From contig JAPTOF010000017.1 of the NCBI GenBank assembly GCA_028554755.1, forward strand, positions 8,742,001 to 8,806,000: a DNA stretch of 64,000 bases. The letters run 5' to 3'. The notes beneath the pieces are model-generated. The model saw only the letters and a list, made by a program, of their open reading frames with translations. It searched no databases and had not been told where the DNA came from. Shown here in pieces: positions 22,370-34,602 of this stretch (the stretch's first letter is position 1; the number at the start of each line of letters is the position of its first letter). The position numbers were made by a program, and so were the translations under genes. The stretch is from Cordia subcordata (lineage: Eukaryota; Streptophyta; Magnoliopsida; Boraginales; Cordiaceae).

Positions 22370-25115
22370 ATGGGTAGAAAGATCATGAGTTGTTTCATGC
22401 TCATCCAACTTGTTACACTTTTGCCATGTTCATCAGGTGATTGCCTTGGTATTTTTTTCCCCCTCCATGATTGATGCTCATTCATATTCTTGATAATATT
22501 TAGTTTGTTGTTACGCCCGTGGCATGAATCAATTGGTTAAGACTAAGGAGATCTCCGTATTCGAGATTTCACCAATTGATAGTTGAAGTTCAAACATTGC
22601 AAGCTCTTCTTGTCATCTAAAAAAACAAAAAACATTTAGTTCATGGTTGGAGTATCTTATTATACTATTTGCCTTGTGAGCTAATAAGGAATGCTTTTCA
22701 CCTTTATTCTTCTTCTCTTTAGACGACCAGGAATCTGTGCTTCTATGTTTTCTTTTTTCTTCTTTGTCTCTTTTGATGTAAATCCTTCTAATTAATACAT
22801 GCATGTAAAATGTTTTAGCATTTCAGTATCTTGTTGATGAAATACAAAGCATAATCAGCCTCTTAGAATCATCATTAATTTGGTTTTTCATTAATGTGAA
22901 GTTAAAATGTACAAATCGTGCTTCATTTATGAAGCAAGCATAAAGCATGGATATTCTTCTTAATTATGTGTGGGGGGCAAAAAGAAAAAAGAAAAAAAGA
23001 AAAAAGAGAGAGGGGTTTTATAGTATATATATCACCAGCAGTAATATAATTGTTTTGTCAGTTGAACAGGAAAAATAAGTTGGCATAAACTGTATTTCAT
23101 GTGATGAACTCGATTCTTTCAAAGATATGATGCAGCTTCATATTGGCTGTTATCCATATTTGCTAAGCTCATCATGCATAATGCGGGAAAATTCTTTAAA
23201 TCGTCAATATTTTGAAATAATTTATGCTTATATAGTAAAGAAATATATGCGTTAAAAAGTTATCGGGTTTATATCTATAAAGATGACAATTTGAAAGACG
23301 AACCTAATTCTTTACAGAAAATATAAATAAAAGTACATGATCAGTGATTCTAAGTTCATTTTTAATGAGTCGTTTCATTCAATAATTAACAGAATTTTAT
23401 CAGATTCTGTTCTCAAATTTCAGGTTCAACCATATCCACAAGGCAGAGGGACATTACAACACCAATAACAACAATTCCAACATCAAATCCAACCACCCCC
23501 ACAATAACAACAACACCATTGCTGAACCCAACAGTTTCAAATCCTGACTCATCAAGTGTCAATAATCCTATGTTCACACCCTCAAACACATCCGCTGTGT
23601 CTGCAGGTGCGGCTAGCAGCTGGTGTGTTGCTAGCCAATCTGCGTCGAAGCTCGCATTGCAGATTGGTCTGGATTATGCTTGTGGGTCCGGTGGAGCTGA
23701 TTGTTCTGCGATTCAGGTTGGGGGTAGCTGTTACTATCCCAACACCCTGCATGGCCATGCTTCTTATGCTTTCAATAGCTACTACCAGAAGAATCCTATC
23801 CCTACTAGCTGCAATTTCGGGGGTGCTGCCGTTACCACCAACACTGACCCAAGTAAGCTGACATTTTCGTGGGAAAGTTTGTTTCAACACGTTTCCTCAC
23901 ATGCAAGTTAATTTTTCGACTTCACTTGTGGATAAACTCCTTTTCTTTAAGAGTAAATTGTTGTGACCTTCCTTGATTCATTAGTGTATAAGATCTTTTG
24001 TGGTACAAAAACTCTTTTTGTTGTTTATATCTCCTAAAGTCACTGAAAATAAACAGATGTCACTCCTCCGTCCAAAAAATCGTTTTAACTTGAAATAAGC
24101 CACCCTACTCGTGGTCCTCTAAAAGTGTATCGCACCCCATGTAGTCTTCTAGCAGTGCATCGGACCACTACAGCAGAAAGTTTAATTTGTTATTTTAATC
24201 AACTATACGTTAAAAATGATGCTTTTAATTGAGGGAACGTGTACTTATTTTCAGTGACCGTAAGAGGATAAGGAAGCTTTTGCCCTATAAGAGACCTGGG
24301 AACCACAAGAGAGTCAATAGCAATTTACCCCTTTTCTAATATGTAGCGACAAGAGTTAAGCCTAAAATTTTTTATTAAATAGCATCTAATACCATGTAAT
24401 TTACCATCTCATTTAAATATGCTGCAAAATGCAAATCAAGTTACCATATAACTCTGAAGGCATATAATTTTATACATAAATATATAAAATTAAAAAAAAG
24501 AAAAAAATTGAGTGAAAAATGACTTAGTCAATAAGTCTGTTAATAAAAAGTTGAACATTTGAAAACATCAAAGATAAAGAAGATCTCAGCAGTATTATCT
24601 TCATTGTTCAAAAAAGATCACATTGCTCCTTTTGCTTAGCAATCATTACTTCTTTTGCAGGTAATGGTACATGTCAATATCCATCCACTAGGTAACCCGC
24701 TCTCTGCCTCTCTCAAATTTTAGTTTCCTTTTGCTTTTATTTCACTTTTATGTTTTCAAATAGGTCTAATCTTATCGTATTATTTTGACCACTTATTGTT
24801 TCTCGACCAAAGTCAATTGGGGCCGAGCATAAATCACTAGATTACTTTTATGCCCTTTTATTTTATTTGCAAAATAAACCCTTATCTTTTCTTTTTTTTT
24901 TTCTTTTTTTTCTCTGCCTTGAAACAAATCTCATGAGTTGTGGGATTTGCAGCACGAGTGAATCAGTCTTGAACACTACAAATTCAAATGGGTCAACAGT
25001 GTTCGGTGCCGGGCCCACCACACCCTCCAGCTCAGCAACTGCCACAACAATTAGCTGTTCACATATTTTCTGTATCTTAACAAGTCTTGGAATATTATTA
25101 TTGAGAAATTCCTGA
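22370..25115 (+). CDS. X8-domain (CBM43) GPI-anchored protein, PDCB-like
   Basis: Likely binds callose (beta-1,3-glucan) at the cell wall or plasmodesmata, as do PLASMODESMATA CALLOSE-BINDING proteins; it has no hydrolase domain. Exons 22370-22436, 23424-23852, 24661-24691 and 24953-25115 join in phase to 229 residues. Residues 1-22 form a signal peptide ([18 protein letters not shown]). Residues 30-85 are a Thr/Pro/Asn-rich linker, probably O-glycosylated. The X8 domain spans about 88-172: [15 protein letters not shown], a cysteine pair around [39 protein letters not shown] and NTDPSNGTCQYP, with all six cysteines. The C-terminus is Ser/Thr-rich and ends in a hydrophobic segment, [14 protein letters not shown], fitting a GPI signal. 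The 31-base exon 3 is unusually short but its phase fits. A MITE lies in intron 2 and a SINE in intron 1. Confidence 0.92.
22498..22646 (+). mobile_element. SINE in intron 1 of the X8 gene
   Basis: Element about 22511-22633 has an A-box-like GAATCAATTGGTTAAG, a B-box-like GAAGTTCAAACATTG and an A-rich tail. Similar flanks start with ATTTAGTT (22498-22510 and 22634-22646), compatible with a target duplication. It is in the same orientation as the host gene. Confidence 0.55.
24039..24258. mobile_element. MITE in intron 2 of the X8 gene
   Basis: A 220-bp element with terminal inverted repeats, GTCACTGAAAATAA on the left and TTATTTTCAGTGAC on the right, each followed inward by weaker complementarity. 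I see no clear target duplication and no coding capacity. It is a different family from the Tourist-like copies. Confidence 0.65.
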
Positions 25116-25396
25116 TAAATGCATGAAGTTTCCTGTGCTCAAGCTATCGAGAGGAGGACCATGCTACAAGGTTGAAGATCGAGCAGACAAAAAGTATAGC
25201 ATTAAGGCTGTGATGCCAACTTGGGAATCGTTTCATGGGTTGGGTTGGGCTCTTGCTGATGGGCCGAGGCCCATATGATTATGGGCCACGTGATCAATAT
25301 GGTGGCAATTGTCTTGCAGTCTCGTAGATTTTGTACGTAGTCTGCAATTGCTAAATATACAGCATTTTAGTGATGAGAAAATGGTAAGGAAAGGGG

Positions 25397-25397
<1 letters not shown>

Positions 25398-25429
<32 letters not shown>
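25398..25429. repeat. TA microsatellite
   Basis: About sixteen AT dinucleotides, 280 bases downstream of the X8 gene stop, probably at or after the 3' UTR. Confidence 0.9.
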
Positions 25430-25430
<1 letters not shown>

Positions 25431-25861
25431 AAAGCATTTGTATACAAGGTTTTGTCATACTAATTGTAACCTTAGTTCTTGTAGAATTAGAACGAAATAT
25501 GGCTTTTAATAAGAACTTTCTTGTATTTTTGTATTGAGTTTGTTTCTTTTCTTTTTGGTCACATAATATATTATTCTTAAATGTATTATCATTTCACAAG
25601 TATTCATATGAAGGTTGGAGGGCTCATTTATCCATTTGTAAACTTATCCATTAAGCCTATGTCCAGTTGCTTCAAGAAGTATCATTGGACTACAAAAAGG
25701 TTACGAGGCGGCTATCCCACGCCACCTTTACAAAATGTTATCCTCATTTCTTCTTGTTATATCGTTTTCTTTTTCGACTATTGACTTGTGCTTCAAAATG
25801 TCTCGATCACTACTCAGTTATCTTCTAGTTCCACTAAGTTATAACATTTGTTGTGTAATTA

Positions 25862-26008
25862 AAGAATATTCAATCAACATATTATTAGTTAAAATGGTAG
25901 TAGTTTCAGTACTTTTATAAAAAAGAGGACATAAGTTCGAATTTCAAAAAACACATTTATTCACCAAAGAATAAACTCAAGTTCAATATAATTTAAGAAT
26001 ATCTTAAT
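25862..26008 (+). mobile_element. Probable SINE with target-site duplication
   Basis: Element about 25875-25994 has an A-box-like TTAGTTAAAATGGTAGTAG and a B-box-like AAGTTCGAATTTC. It is flanked by AAGAATATTCAAT (25862-25874) and AAGAATATCTTAAT (25995-26008), an imperfect duplication. Confidence 0.5.
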
Positions 26009-26253
26009 TTAGATACCAATTAGTCTATACTCTAACACAAAGCAAATATAAAACATTTGGACTAATGACACCTGCAGCCAACAACAGAATTTAATTCAAT
26101 TGCAGAGTACTACATGTATTGACAGGGTCATTCATTACAATTTACAGAAGATGACACCATGACCGCAACTATTCTGAGCACTAACTTCGATGTAACGCCT
26201 AATAAGGTAATATGGAAGGCGACAGAGAGAGAATAAAAATTAATACGAGATTA

Positions 26254-26375
26254 AGAGGGTCTTTGGCTTTTTTTATTTGATGTTTATAAATACTTAAATA
26301 ATAAAAAACATATGAAAGAATGTTTTTTTCTAGGTAATTATAAACGCACAAAATAAGCAAAGCCAAACGCCCTCT
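26254..26375. mobile_element. Short MITE, family B copy B2
   Basis: Ends are AGAGGGTCTTTGGCTTTTTT and the inverted GCAAAGCCAAACGCCCTCT, around an AT-rich body of about 80 bp. Confidence 0.7.
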
Positions 26376-26421
26376 AAAAACAAAGAGTGATGGTTTGCAA
26401 GTATCGACCAAGAGAGATTAT

Positions 26422-26656
26422 GGGTTTGATTGGGTTGATTTTTTCTTAAAGAAAATATACTCTTATTCTTGAAAAAATTACATTCTTTTTGTAATAATAA
26501 CTATTTAGTTTGATTTTGGAAAAAGTTAAAATTTTATAAAGAACTTAAATATAATTTTTTTTTTCAAAAGTCAAAATTTTTAATTTCTCAAAAAATATTT
26601 TTGAAAAAATTATTAAAGAAAGAGTTTATAATTAAAAACAAACAAACAAACTCAAC
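26422..26656. mobile_element. Tourist-like MITE copy A5 (degenerate)
   Basis: Left end GGGTTTGATTGGGTTGATTT and a right end of the AAACAAACTCAAC type, with the AAAAAGTA/AAAATTTTT body of the family. The ends have diverged and no target duplication is clear. Confidence 0.45.
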
Positions 26657-28689
26657 ATAGTCTATTGTCAACGATTGTGTTGTCTTGTGGTCACGGCCAG
26701 GACAACTACAAATGCGTTGTCTATTTCAGCATAAAAATTAAAAGCCATACCTATACTCTCATGAAATTTATAAACATTTATTCATAAAATTATGCTGCAA
26801 CTGCTGTCGTACGATTAATTTACTAGGAATCGCTATAAGTATATATGCAGTTATGGTATGCTGAATTTTTCTCATAATATTATATATATTAATACGAAAA
26901 AAATCCTTTAAAAAGGATTAGCAATTCGGTGGGTAGAAGGTGGCAACAACAAATCTCAAGCTCTAAGTTGCATGATAATAATGAGGAAAGACAATCCTTA
27001 AATATATAAATTTAAGATTGTAATAAATCTCTTTAATAGAATTAAAGTCTAATAAAGTATACCAATAGATTTTAGTACACTTTATTCAAATCAAATTAAT
27101 AATATAATGATTGGTCTGTTTCCAAACCGATATTATATTGACATTTGCAATGGGGTTCCCAAATTTCCCAAAAACTATAGTCCAAAGTCCCAACTCTTTC
27201 AAAATAGATTTCATCACGTGCGGTATCAATATATTCAATTAATTAGTTCTGTCAATTTCAATATTAACTGAACTAAGAGAAAGTTTATCTTGAAATGCCA
27301 TCCATTAATAATAATCCCTCATCAACTACTCTAGTATTAGAAAATTACTGACTAGTGATAAAAATTAGTAATGGAATAAAATCGTTCACTAAACAGAAAC
27401 GGCATAGAGACAAAAATTAATGCCTTCTTTAGATAGCGATAACGAATTAGTGACTTGAGAACAATTAGACGCGAAACGTATTCATTCTAATCAAGAAGGA
27501 TAAAGGGGTTAAATTTCCCCTCGCGTTTTAACATTTCAATGGTGCATGTCTCCTTAGAAGAAAGACTGAACTTGTGATTTGATCTCTACAGAATAAGCAT
27601 AATTTGCACCATTGAAAACGTGTTGTCACCACAGCCACAAAGCAATACAGAGAAATAATAAATAAGCAACGACGTAGAATGATAAATTATATTTTTGTTT
27701 ATACGTCCCTTGTATGTTGTACATGAAGACCGTGTGTTTATTAAAGTATTTGTTCATTGTTTATCATCAATATTGAATAAGTTAAATATTTTCGCATCAA
27801 TTAAATTTGCTTGCTTCTCGAAAAAAGGAAAAAAAATTTAACAGTATTACATGCAATATTTATATATCAACCGACAGCTAGTTTCATGTAATGAATCTAG
27901 TGTTTATGTCGAACTCAAAGGTTGGATTGATAGATCCAATGTTCCGGAAAAAGCATTTAAGCTCGCCCATAGATAAACAAATTAAAAATTAAAATCCAAA
28001 GGGAAATAAAATTAAAAAATAAAAATATAAAAGGCGTTGTATCCATTGTGCGACTGGAATGGGGTAAAACGGATCTCATGGTTGAGACGGATTTAGATTA
28101 AAGATCCCCTCCCTTAGCTCCCTAAGGGCATTGATTGATAAGTGTAGAGAAATTTTAAGGAACATTCACCCAAATTGTAAGGTGGTGTATGTATTTCATG
28201 ACACGAATTGATGTATATATTAGTTTGTTAATTTTAATTTGTCAATCGAAACGATATTAAGATGGTGATTTCGTAACCGTTATCTTACTATTGGATAAAA
28301 GTAAAAGGGGAGTGAAATTGCGCCGGATTGATAATTTCTACATAAATGGCATCTCTTCCATGGAAGGGGTGAAAAAAATTAAAAAGAAAAAAGAAAAGCC
28401 AAGTTCACTTCAATGTACTCGATGTTGTGCTTCAAAATCCAAATGTACCAAAAAGTTGGGCGTGAAACATCAGTAGTCATAAATGAGAACAACATGCAAA
28501 CATGCAACGCAATCAGCAGTTTCATCGTTTCTAACGAGCGCAGCAAGCCATCACTCTCAGTTATAATAAGTCTCCTCATGGAGCATTTACGATTCAGTAG
28601 TGGTTGACTTTTTTCAAAATAATAAATGCTAATTGTATTATTATATGTAGCTAACTATTTATATGGTATGAGTTTTCATCTTAATAAAA
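26657..28689. other. Intergenic AT-rich sequence, no feature recognised
   Basis: Two kilobases with short, low-quality open frames on both strands. No RNA gene, element boundary or conserved coding stretch was seen. Confidence 0.5.
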
Positions 28690-28853
28690 AGAAATTGAAA
28701 CATCACCAAACATTATTATATTAATCATTACTCAAATGCTAAATATATTTACATTCAAAAAATAATTCAGATAGTCGAGACTATTATCCTCGAAGGAGAT
28801 ATGACTTGGTTGGAAATCTCATGAGGAATGGAAATTGGGTTTGGAGTAGGGAT

Positions 28854-29115
28854 TAATGGTTCATTTGGATTGACTTTTTTATGAATATAAAAAAAATTAA
28901 CAACTTTTGAAAAAGGAGTTTTTTGTTTATAAAAGTTAAAAAATTATATTTGAAAAGATTTTTGAATAAAGTTACATTTGAGTTTTTTTCAAAGTTTTGA
29001 CTTTTTGAAAAGCCAAACCAATTAAATAATTCTTTCAAAAAGAATGTACTTTTTTCAAGAAAAAAATTACTTTTTTCTTGAAAAAAAAAAGTCAATTAAT
29101 TCAAATAGGCCCTAA
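28854..29115. mobile_element. Tourist-like MITE copy A6
   Basis: Element 28857-29112 runs from GGTTCATTTGGATTGACTTT to AAATAGGCCC, with TAA on both sides (28854-28856 and 29113-29115). The body is dominated by AAAAAGTA-type stretches; no coding capacity. Confidence 0.8.
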
Positions 29116-29289
29116 AAAATTAAAAAATTGAAACTTTGCAAAACATTATTATATTAATCATTACTCAAATGCTAAATATATATACATCCAAGAAATAATT
29201 CAGATAATCGAGACTATTATCCTCGAAGGAGATATAACCTGGTTTCAAATCTAATGATGAACGGAGATTAGGTTTGGAGTAGGGATTAG

Positions 29290-29523
29290 AGGCTTGTTTG
29301 GATTGACTTTAAAAAAAAATTTAACAACTTTTTTTTTTTAAAAAAGTATTTTTTTTAATAAGCTAAGAAGTTTGACTTTTAAAAAAAGTAAGATTTGAGT
29401 TTTTCTTGAAGTTTTGACTTTTTTAAAAGCCAAACTAATTAAATAGTTCTTACAAAAAGAATGTACTTTTTTCAAGAAAAAGTACTTTTTCTTGAAATGA
29501 AAGTCAATTAATCCAAATAACCC
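29290..29523. mobile_element. Tourist-like MITE copy A7
   Basis: Begins GGCTTGTTTGGATTGACTTT and ends AATCCAAATAACCC. It is the duplicate of A6 within the 430-bp tandem block. Confidence 0.75.
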
Positions 29524-29742
29524 TAAAAAATTAAAAAAAAATGCTAAATATTAATTGACCATATGTGAAATCTTACTAATAAAAATGACAATATATATTT
29601 GTTGGTGGAATTTATAAGATAACTAATATATTTAACACCAAAAAAAAAAGAAAAACAAAAATATAGTTAATAGTTACTAATGTGAGATGATCAAGACATA
29701 TAGCACCAAAGCTATTGCTCTATCATACAACACAAACAAACA

Positions 29743-32090
29743 CTAGGGTTTCTTGGTATTTTTGTCCTTGACCAGGCCTTCATTACCAGCCAGCATCAAA
29801 TACTTGTCTCTCCTTGTAAGATCAGTACACTCAAACCCCAATGCATCAGCAAGTTGTCTCTGAATGTAGTTAGCCACATCATGGCTAGATTTTCCACCAG
29901 CACATGTTAACTCTTTAGGCAACTTTTCAAGAATCTCAACAGTGTAACAAGGGTTAGGGTTCATCAAGAAGAAGATGGGGTCTAAGCACTTGAGCCCACT
30001 AGCAGTAGTGCCATAGAACATGCCCACATGTGTGTTCATGGCAACAGGCACAATCTCATCAGCTAGCTCAGCAAACAGTGAGCTAAACCTCAGTAAATAT
30101 GGCTCTCTGCATGTTGTGCCTTCTGGGCAGACCACTAAATCACCTTCACTTAGTAGCTTCTGCATTGTTTCCCCATCTCGGGTTCGGTTTCTAGTTAGCC
30201 TCACTGTTTTTATAGGCGCCATGATTTCCGACATCTTGCTTAGGCTGTAGGTGACCGCTGTCAATGGCTGCCCGAGTGCTGTGCTGAGAAACACAGGGTC
30301 TAGAAGTGTTCTGTGTGTGCAAACATAGAGAACACCAGAAGCTGCTTTTTTGATCTGCTTATTTTCTGGGCTTTTTGATGATGGGGTGTTGCATATTCCT
30401 GTGACTCTGAGCCTGACACCACTCAAGATGCCTAAGAAGATGGCTACCTTGTAAGGCAAGAAAATGCCCACAAAAAGCCTGAAGATTGCTAAAATTATTC
30501 CCACTGGAAGCCACATGAACATTGCAAGAGTTGCAAGTGGTGTTGGCAGAAAAGCTAGCCTTCCATCATGAAACACTAATGGCTTTGGGTATTTCTCCCT
30601 TGGCATCACTGAGCTTCCACTGCTTTTTGTGTCTTCCTCGTTTACCACATAAGCTTCCTGACATAGTTAAAAGAAAAGTAGAAAAATGCAAAGTTATTAG
30701 TAGGACATTCTTAAACTGCTTAATGCATTAAAAGGGGAAAAAAATATTAGTTGTATACAGTTAAGCATAACTTATACAAGCCCAAAAGCAATGAATCCCC
30801 ATAAAGAACTTTTTCCCTTATCAATAGAGAAGGGCAAGTAGAAAATGAATGCTGACAGTTTTCATGATGCAAAGAAAAGTTTACTTGGTCTATTCTAACC
30901 ACAACAGAATGGATATTAAAGAATCATATTATTATGGCTACCTAACTTTTTTCTTTGTTTTTCACCAATTTCAAGAAGAATAATATTTTAGTACCTTTTC
31001 TAAATATAAATAAAAAACTCAAAGAATGGCATATATTAACAATGGGAAAAACTTTCAAAACGAACCACCCAATTTTCGCTCCCGATAAAAAGAAGGGGTT
31101 CGCATGATTTTGTGGCTTTGTCGTGTGAGGAGTGGTGAAAGCAATGCCGGTTGAAAGAGAAACCCACTAACAATGTTTTGGTAATCATTCTAGTGGTCTT
31201 AGTAGGGGACAGAACCTTGAAACTAGGTACGCTCAAAAAAGAAAAAAAAAAAGAAGAGAAGGACCAATGTATATTAAATATATCACATATGTGATATATA
31301 TCCACTTATAGTCGTATTTTTATGTTTTTTGTGAAGTAGTGATTAAAGAATATTATACCTTGCAAAGGGAGATAAAAAGGTGATCATGGAAGCTGCTTGA
31401 GCTCCCAATCCCAATGTCAAGCTTCTTTTCTCCATAAAACTCCTTAAGAGCCCTGTGCTTCACAAGCAACCCTGAGGTTGAAATCAAACCTGTGAAGTAA
31501 TTTCCAACAGTGTGCAACTCAGTCCCCATGACATTATCAACGTCAAGATACTCCTTGAGGAACCCTTCCACCATCACTCTTGGCACACTAGTGAACACCA
31601 TTCTTGACCCTGATGAAGCAAAAACTTCATAAACATGGAGATTCAAATTCTCAAGGTAAAACTTAGGCAAAACAGCCCTTGCCACACTCTCCATGTCCTT
31701 CACTCTAAGCCCACAAAAAGTTATGAAGATCATCACCCTCAATTTGAGCTCAAAATCCAAAACCAACAAAAAAGGGGATGATAAGAGCAAGAAAAAAGCT
31801 CTAAATATGCTGCCTCCTTCAAAGGCAACAAGCATGAAGTATGGGAAGAAAGATTGGGATCTTAGCAAGGTGCCATTGATGTCACACACTACTGTGGATG
31901 ACCCTCTGTTGTGTAAGCAACATTTGGTGACATTAGGGTGTAATGGAGGCTGGTGAGATGCTCTTGAAGATGGGTTGTTGAGAAAAACACCATAGTTTTT
32001 CACCTTCATTGCAGCTCTGTAACATGAGTTTGCTAGCAGTTTGTACAGAAGCCATTCTGCTAGCTTGAGCAGCACCAATGCAAACACCAT
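29743..32090 (-). CDS. GPAT: Glycerol-3-phosphate sn-2-acyltransferase, GPAT2/3-like
   Basis: Member of the plant-specific GPAT family that acylates glycerol-3-phosphate at sn-2 from acyl-CoA, in the ER. Exons 32090-31359 and 30657-29743 join in phase 0 to 548 residues. The N-terminal half is a HAD-like phosphatase domain; its motif I reads DINGT (Asp70, Asn72), so the second catalytic Asp is replaced and phosphatase activity is doubtful. FPYFMLVAFEGGSIFRAFFL and the hydrophobic segment LLLSSPFLLVL follow. The acyltransferase half has HRTLLDPVF (His359, Asp364), CPEGTTCREPYLLRF (Glu423) and IVPVAM, all catalytic motifs intact, plus membrane segments near 290-320. The wording (LRVMIFITFCGLRVKDMESV, GIGSSSS, HDGRLAFLPTPLATLAMF) is closest to Arabidopsis GPAT3 and GPAT2, whose products are less well defined than the cutin and suberin GPATs. 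Subfamily assignment is from memory. Confidence 0.94.
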
Positions 32091-32249
32091 AGTTTTTTTC
32101 TTCCTTTTTTTTTTTTGCTGTTTTTTTTCAGTGTTTTATGCTACAGGAGGTTTAAGAAAGAGATTGATGAAGAAAATAAGAGAAAGAGAAAGAGGAGAGG
32201 AAATAGTTAATGAAGACTATGAGAAGAAATGCAAAGAGATGGAGGGGGG

Positions 32250-32256
32250 ATTTATA
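32250..32256 (-). promoter_or_regulatory. TATA box of the GPAT gene
   Basis: On the minus strand, CCTATAAATCCCC lies about 160 bases upstream of the start codon, a normal distance for a plant promoter with a leader of about 130 bases. The leader is A/G-rich. Confidence 0.6.
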
Positions 32257-33640
32257 GGGAGTAACTAAAAGGGGGGTTGCAAAGAGGGGTTGACCATTGC
32301 ATTTGGTTTGCCACACCGTTGGCATTAATTGCCGCCCAAGCATTTTTAACTTTTCAGTATCTTTTTTTTGTTTTTTTCTACCATATTTTTCTGAGTATAA
32401 AGCGCCCTCTTCATGGGGTGCCAATTTTTTCCTTTCTTTGGTTAGCAACACATAAGTAGGTTAGAATGTAGGTGAACGCCTTTCCTAGTTTCTGAAACTT
32501 TTCAGAATTTTTTTTGACAATCTTTCCCTCGATCATTAAAGTGGTGTGTCATGGAAATCTTTTGTTTTCTTTTAATTTTGATCTCAACCTTTCACTCGTT
32601 ACAAATATGTGATGATACTACACAAAAATCGATGGCTAACATACACCAAATTATTAGATAAATGAACGCGTGATATAATAAAATATACTTGGCCATTAAA
32701 CTATGTGAGACGTGTAGAAGTATAAATTCCAAGGCCGTGTGCGCTAGCTAGTATATGTTAAACTCTATGCATTTATTGGATAACGTGTGTTTGTGTGTAT
32801 ATATATATATATATATATGTATGTATTTATATGTATATGCCAAGAATGCATTAAGCTGGGGCCTGCTAAATACATATCAAGATTTGTGGGATATAAGCAC
32901 AAAAGAGACCATCAGTGGTGTCTCCATTGAAACCACTGAGCAGGTTCAGAGTTCATACTCGAAAGTTCGATGATGATCTATGCCATCCGATGCATTGACC
33001 TATTTTGAAATGTCCACATATATTTTTTAGGGTTCTTCTGCAGAGGAATTTATGGTAAAAATTCTTGCAGTTAATCACAACCACCCCATTGTTGACTTCT
33101 TTTGGTTAAATTGTCTTCTCAAAAGCCTAAAACGGTTGGTTGCATTGAGTGAAATGTCTTAGTGACATGCGCAAGTCCCAAAAATAGTCACAATCGATTA
33201 ATTAATTAATTAAACGTTATTATTATAGACAGTGGTTCAAAACGATTATCGTTTCTAAAGAAAAATCCCTTAACTATATCATCATGTTAACAAACAGTAC
33301 AAGTGACACTATCAGCAGGCATTACCTCTGATTGACCTGTTAATGTTATCTTTAATGTCATGCACCCCAGATGCTAATTAATTGTTTTAGCTGACAGTCG
33401 CAAGCATGCATTTTAACCACCAATTCACAGAAAGGTTGTTTCATATAATTAAATTGGGACAATGCCATAAATCCATTAATTTAAATACACAATCAGCTAG
33501 TTGAGATCTAAAGCACAACTGCACCTGGATTATTTTTCTATGGGCCAGTAGTTTGCTATTTACCAAGACATATTATTACTTCAAGCCAACTGGCAATCCG
33601 TTACTCCATTCGAAAATGCCCGAATATCAATTAATTAATA

Positions 33641-33925
33641 TTCATCGAGTATCTTTATATATCATCTAACAATATCTCATCACGTAAAATAAACGAATAA
33701 AGTATAACATGGATGATATAAAATAATATTAGAATAATTTTGTGGATGTTTTTGTTTCATACGTTTCTCGTTAATGTTCATCGAGTTTTCTACATATCAT
33801 TCAATAATATTTTATAACATGAAATAAAGGGATGAAGTATAACATGGATGACATAAAATATTATTCGAAAACTTTGTTGGATTTTATTGCACCAGTGAAG
33901 AAGATCATACGTTTCTCGTTAATGG
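33641..33925. repeat. Direct tandem duplication, ~140-bp unit x2
   Basis: Both units contain TTCATCGAGT, AAGTATAACATGGATGA and CATACGTTTCTCGTTAATG in the same order, with moderate divergence and an indel. Confidence 0.8.
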
Positions 33926-34309
33926 GGTTGGTGAACCCTTCAATCATTTGATATGGATGTGTGATTATGCATGCAAACGTAAGTGTTTTGAATAGTCTAG
34001 GCACACAAAACTTGCTGTCTGTTTTTGTTTGAGATTTTTCCAGTTTTGGAGGCACACAAGCTTGCTTGCTTGCTAGCAAAAAAATCCACAGCTTAGCAAA
34101 GGAAAACTAAAATAATGATTCAAATTGATACGGTTCAAATGCATGATGCAACCACAAAGGGTACGCGTTTGAGTTTTGACCATCTTGTGAGAGTTCCACA
34201 CACGGACGGGCGCTATGTGGGGCCTGGGGGGTCAAGTTGACCCCACTAATTTTTTTTTTTTTTTAAAAAAAAGTATACACAAATGTAGACAGTATATTGG
34301 AAAAAAAAT

Positions 34310-34480
34310 GCGTAAATAATCTCTATTGTTTATAAAATAATATCAATTTGGTCTTTATTATTTAAAAGTAATTTATTTGATTTTTAATATTTTAAAAAAA
34401 ATCAAGTTGATCCCTGTTGTTTTAAAAGTTACTCACTTAATTTTCTATATTTATAAAATAATTAAATTGACAATTTTTGA
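34310..34480. repeat. Array of ~35-bp AT-rich modules
   Basis: Successive modules such as TTTGGTCTTTATTATTTAAA and GATCCCTGTTGTTTTAAAAG match those in the foldback elements at 14975 and 60553. No opposite arm is evident here, so it may be a broken copy. Confidence 0.5.
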
Positions 34481-34602
34481 AAAATATTGTGTACCAAATA
34501 AGACATAAGTCATTTTTAGAAACAGTAAAGAGAAAAATGACCATTTTTTGTTATAAATGATAAGTTCACTTGTAAAATTTACCCTAATAACGATTAGTTG
34601 GC

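Larger units (their letters stand above)
28690..29535. repeat. Tandem duplication of a ~430-bp block that includes a MITE
   Basis: Unit 1 (about 28690-29118) and unit 2 (about 29122-29535) each start with AACATTATTATATTAATCAT, contain GAGACTATTATCCTCGAAGG and GGTTTGGAGTAGGGATTA, and end with a Tourist-like MITE (A6, A7). The MITE is at the same place in both units, so insertion preceded duplication. Confidence 0.88.

Noticed and set aside
23582..23890. 102-codon minus-strand frame
   Set aside because: Antisense shadow of the X8-domain exon.
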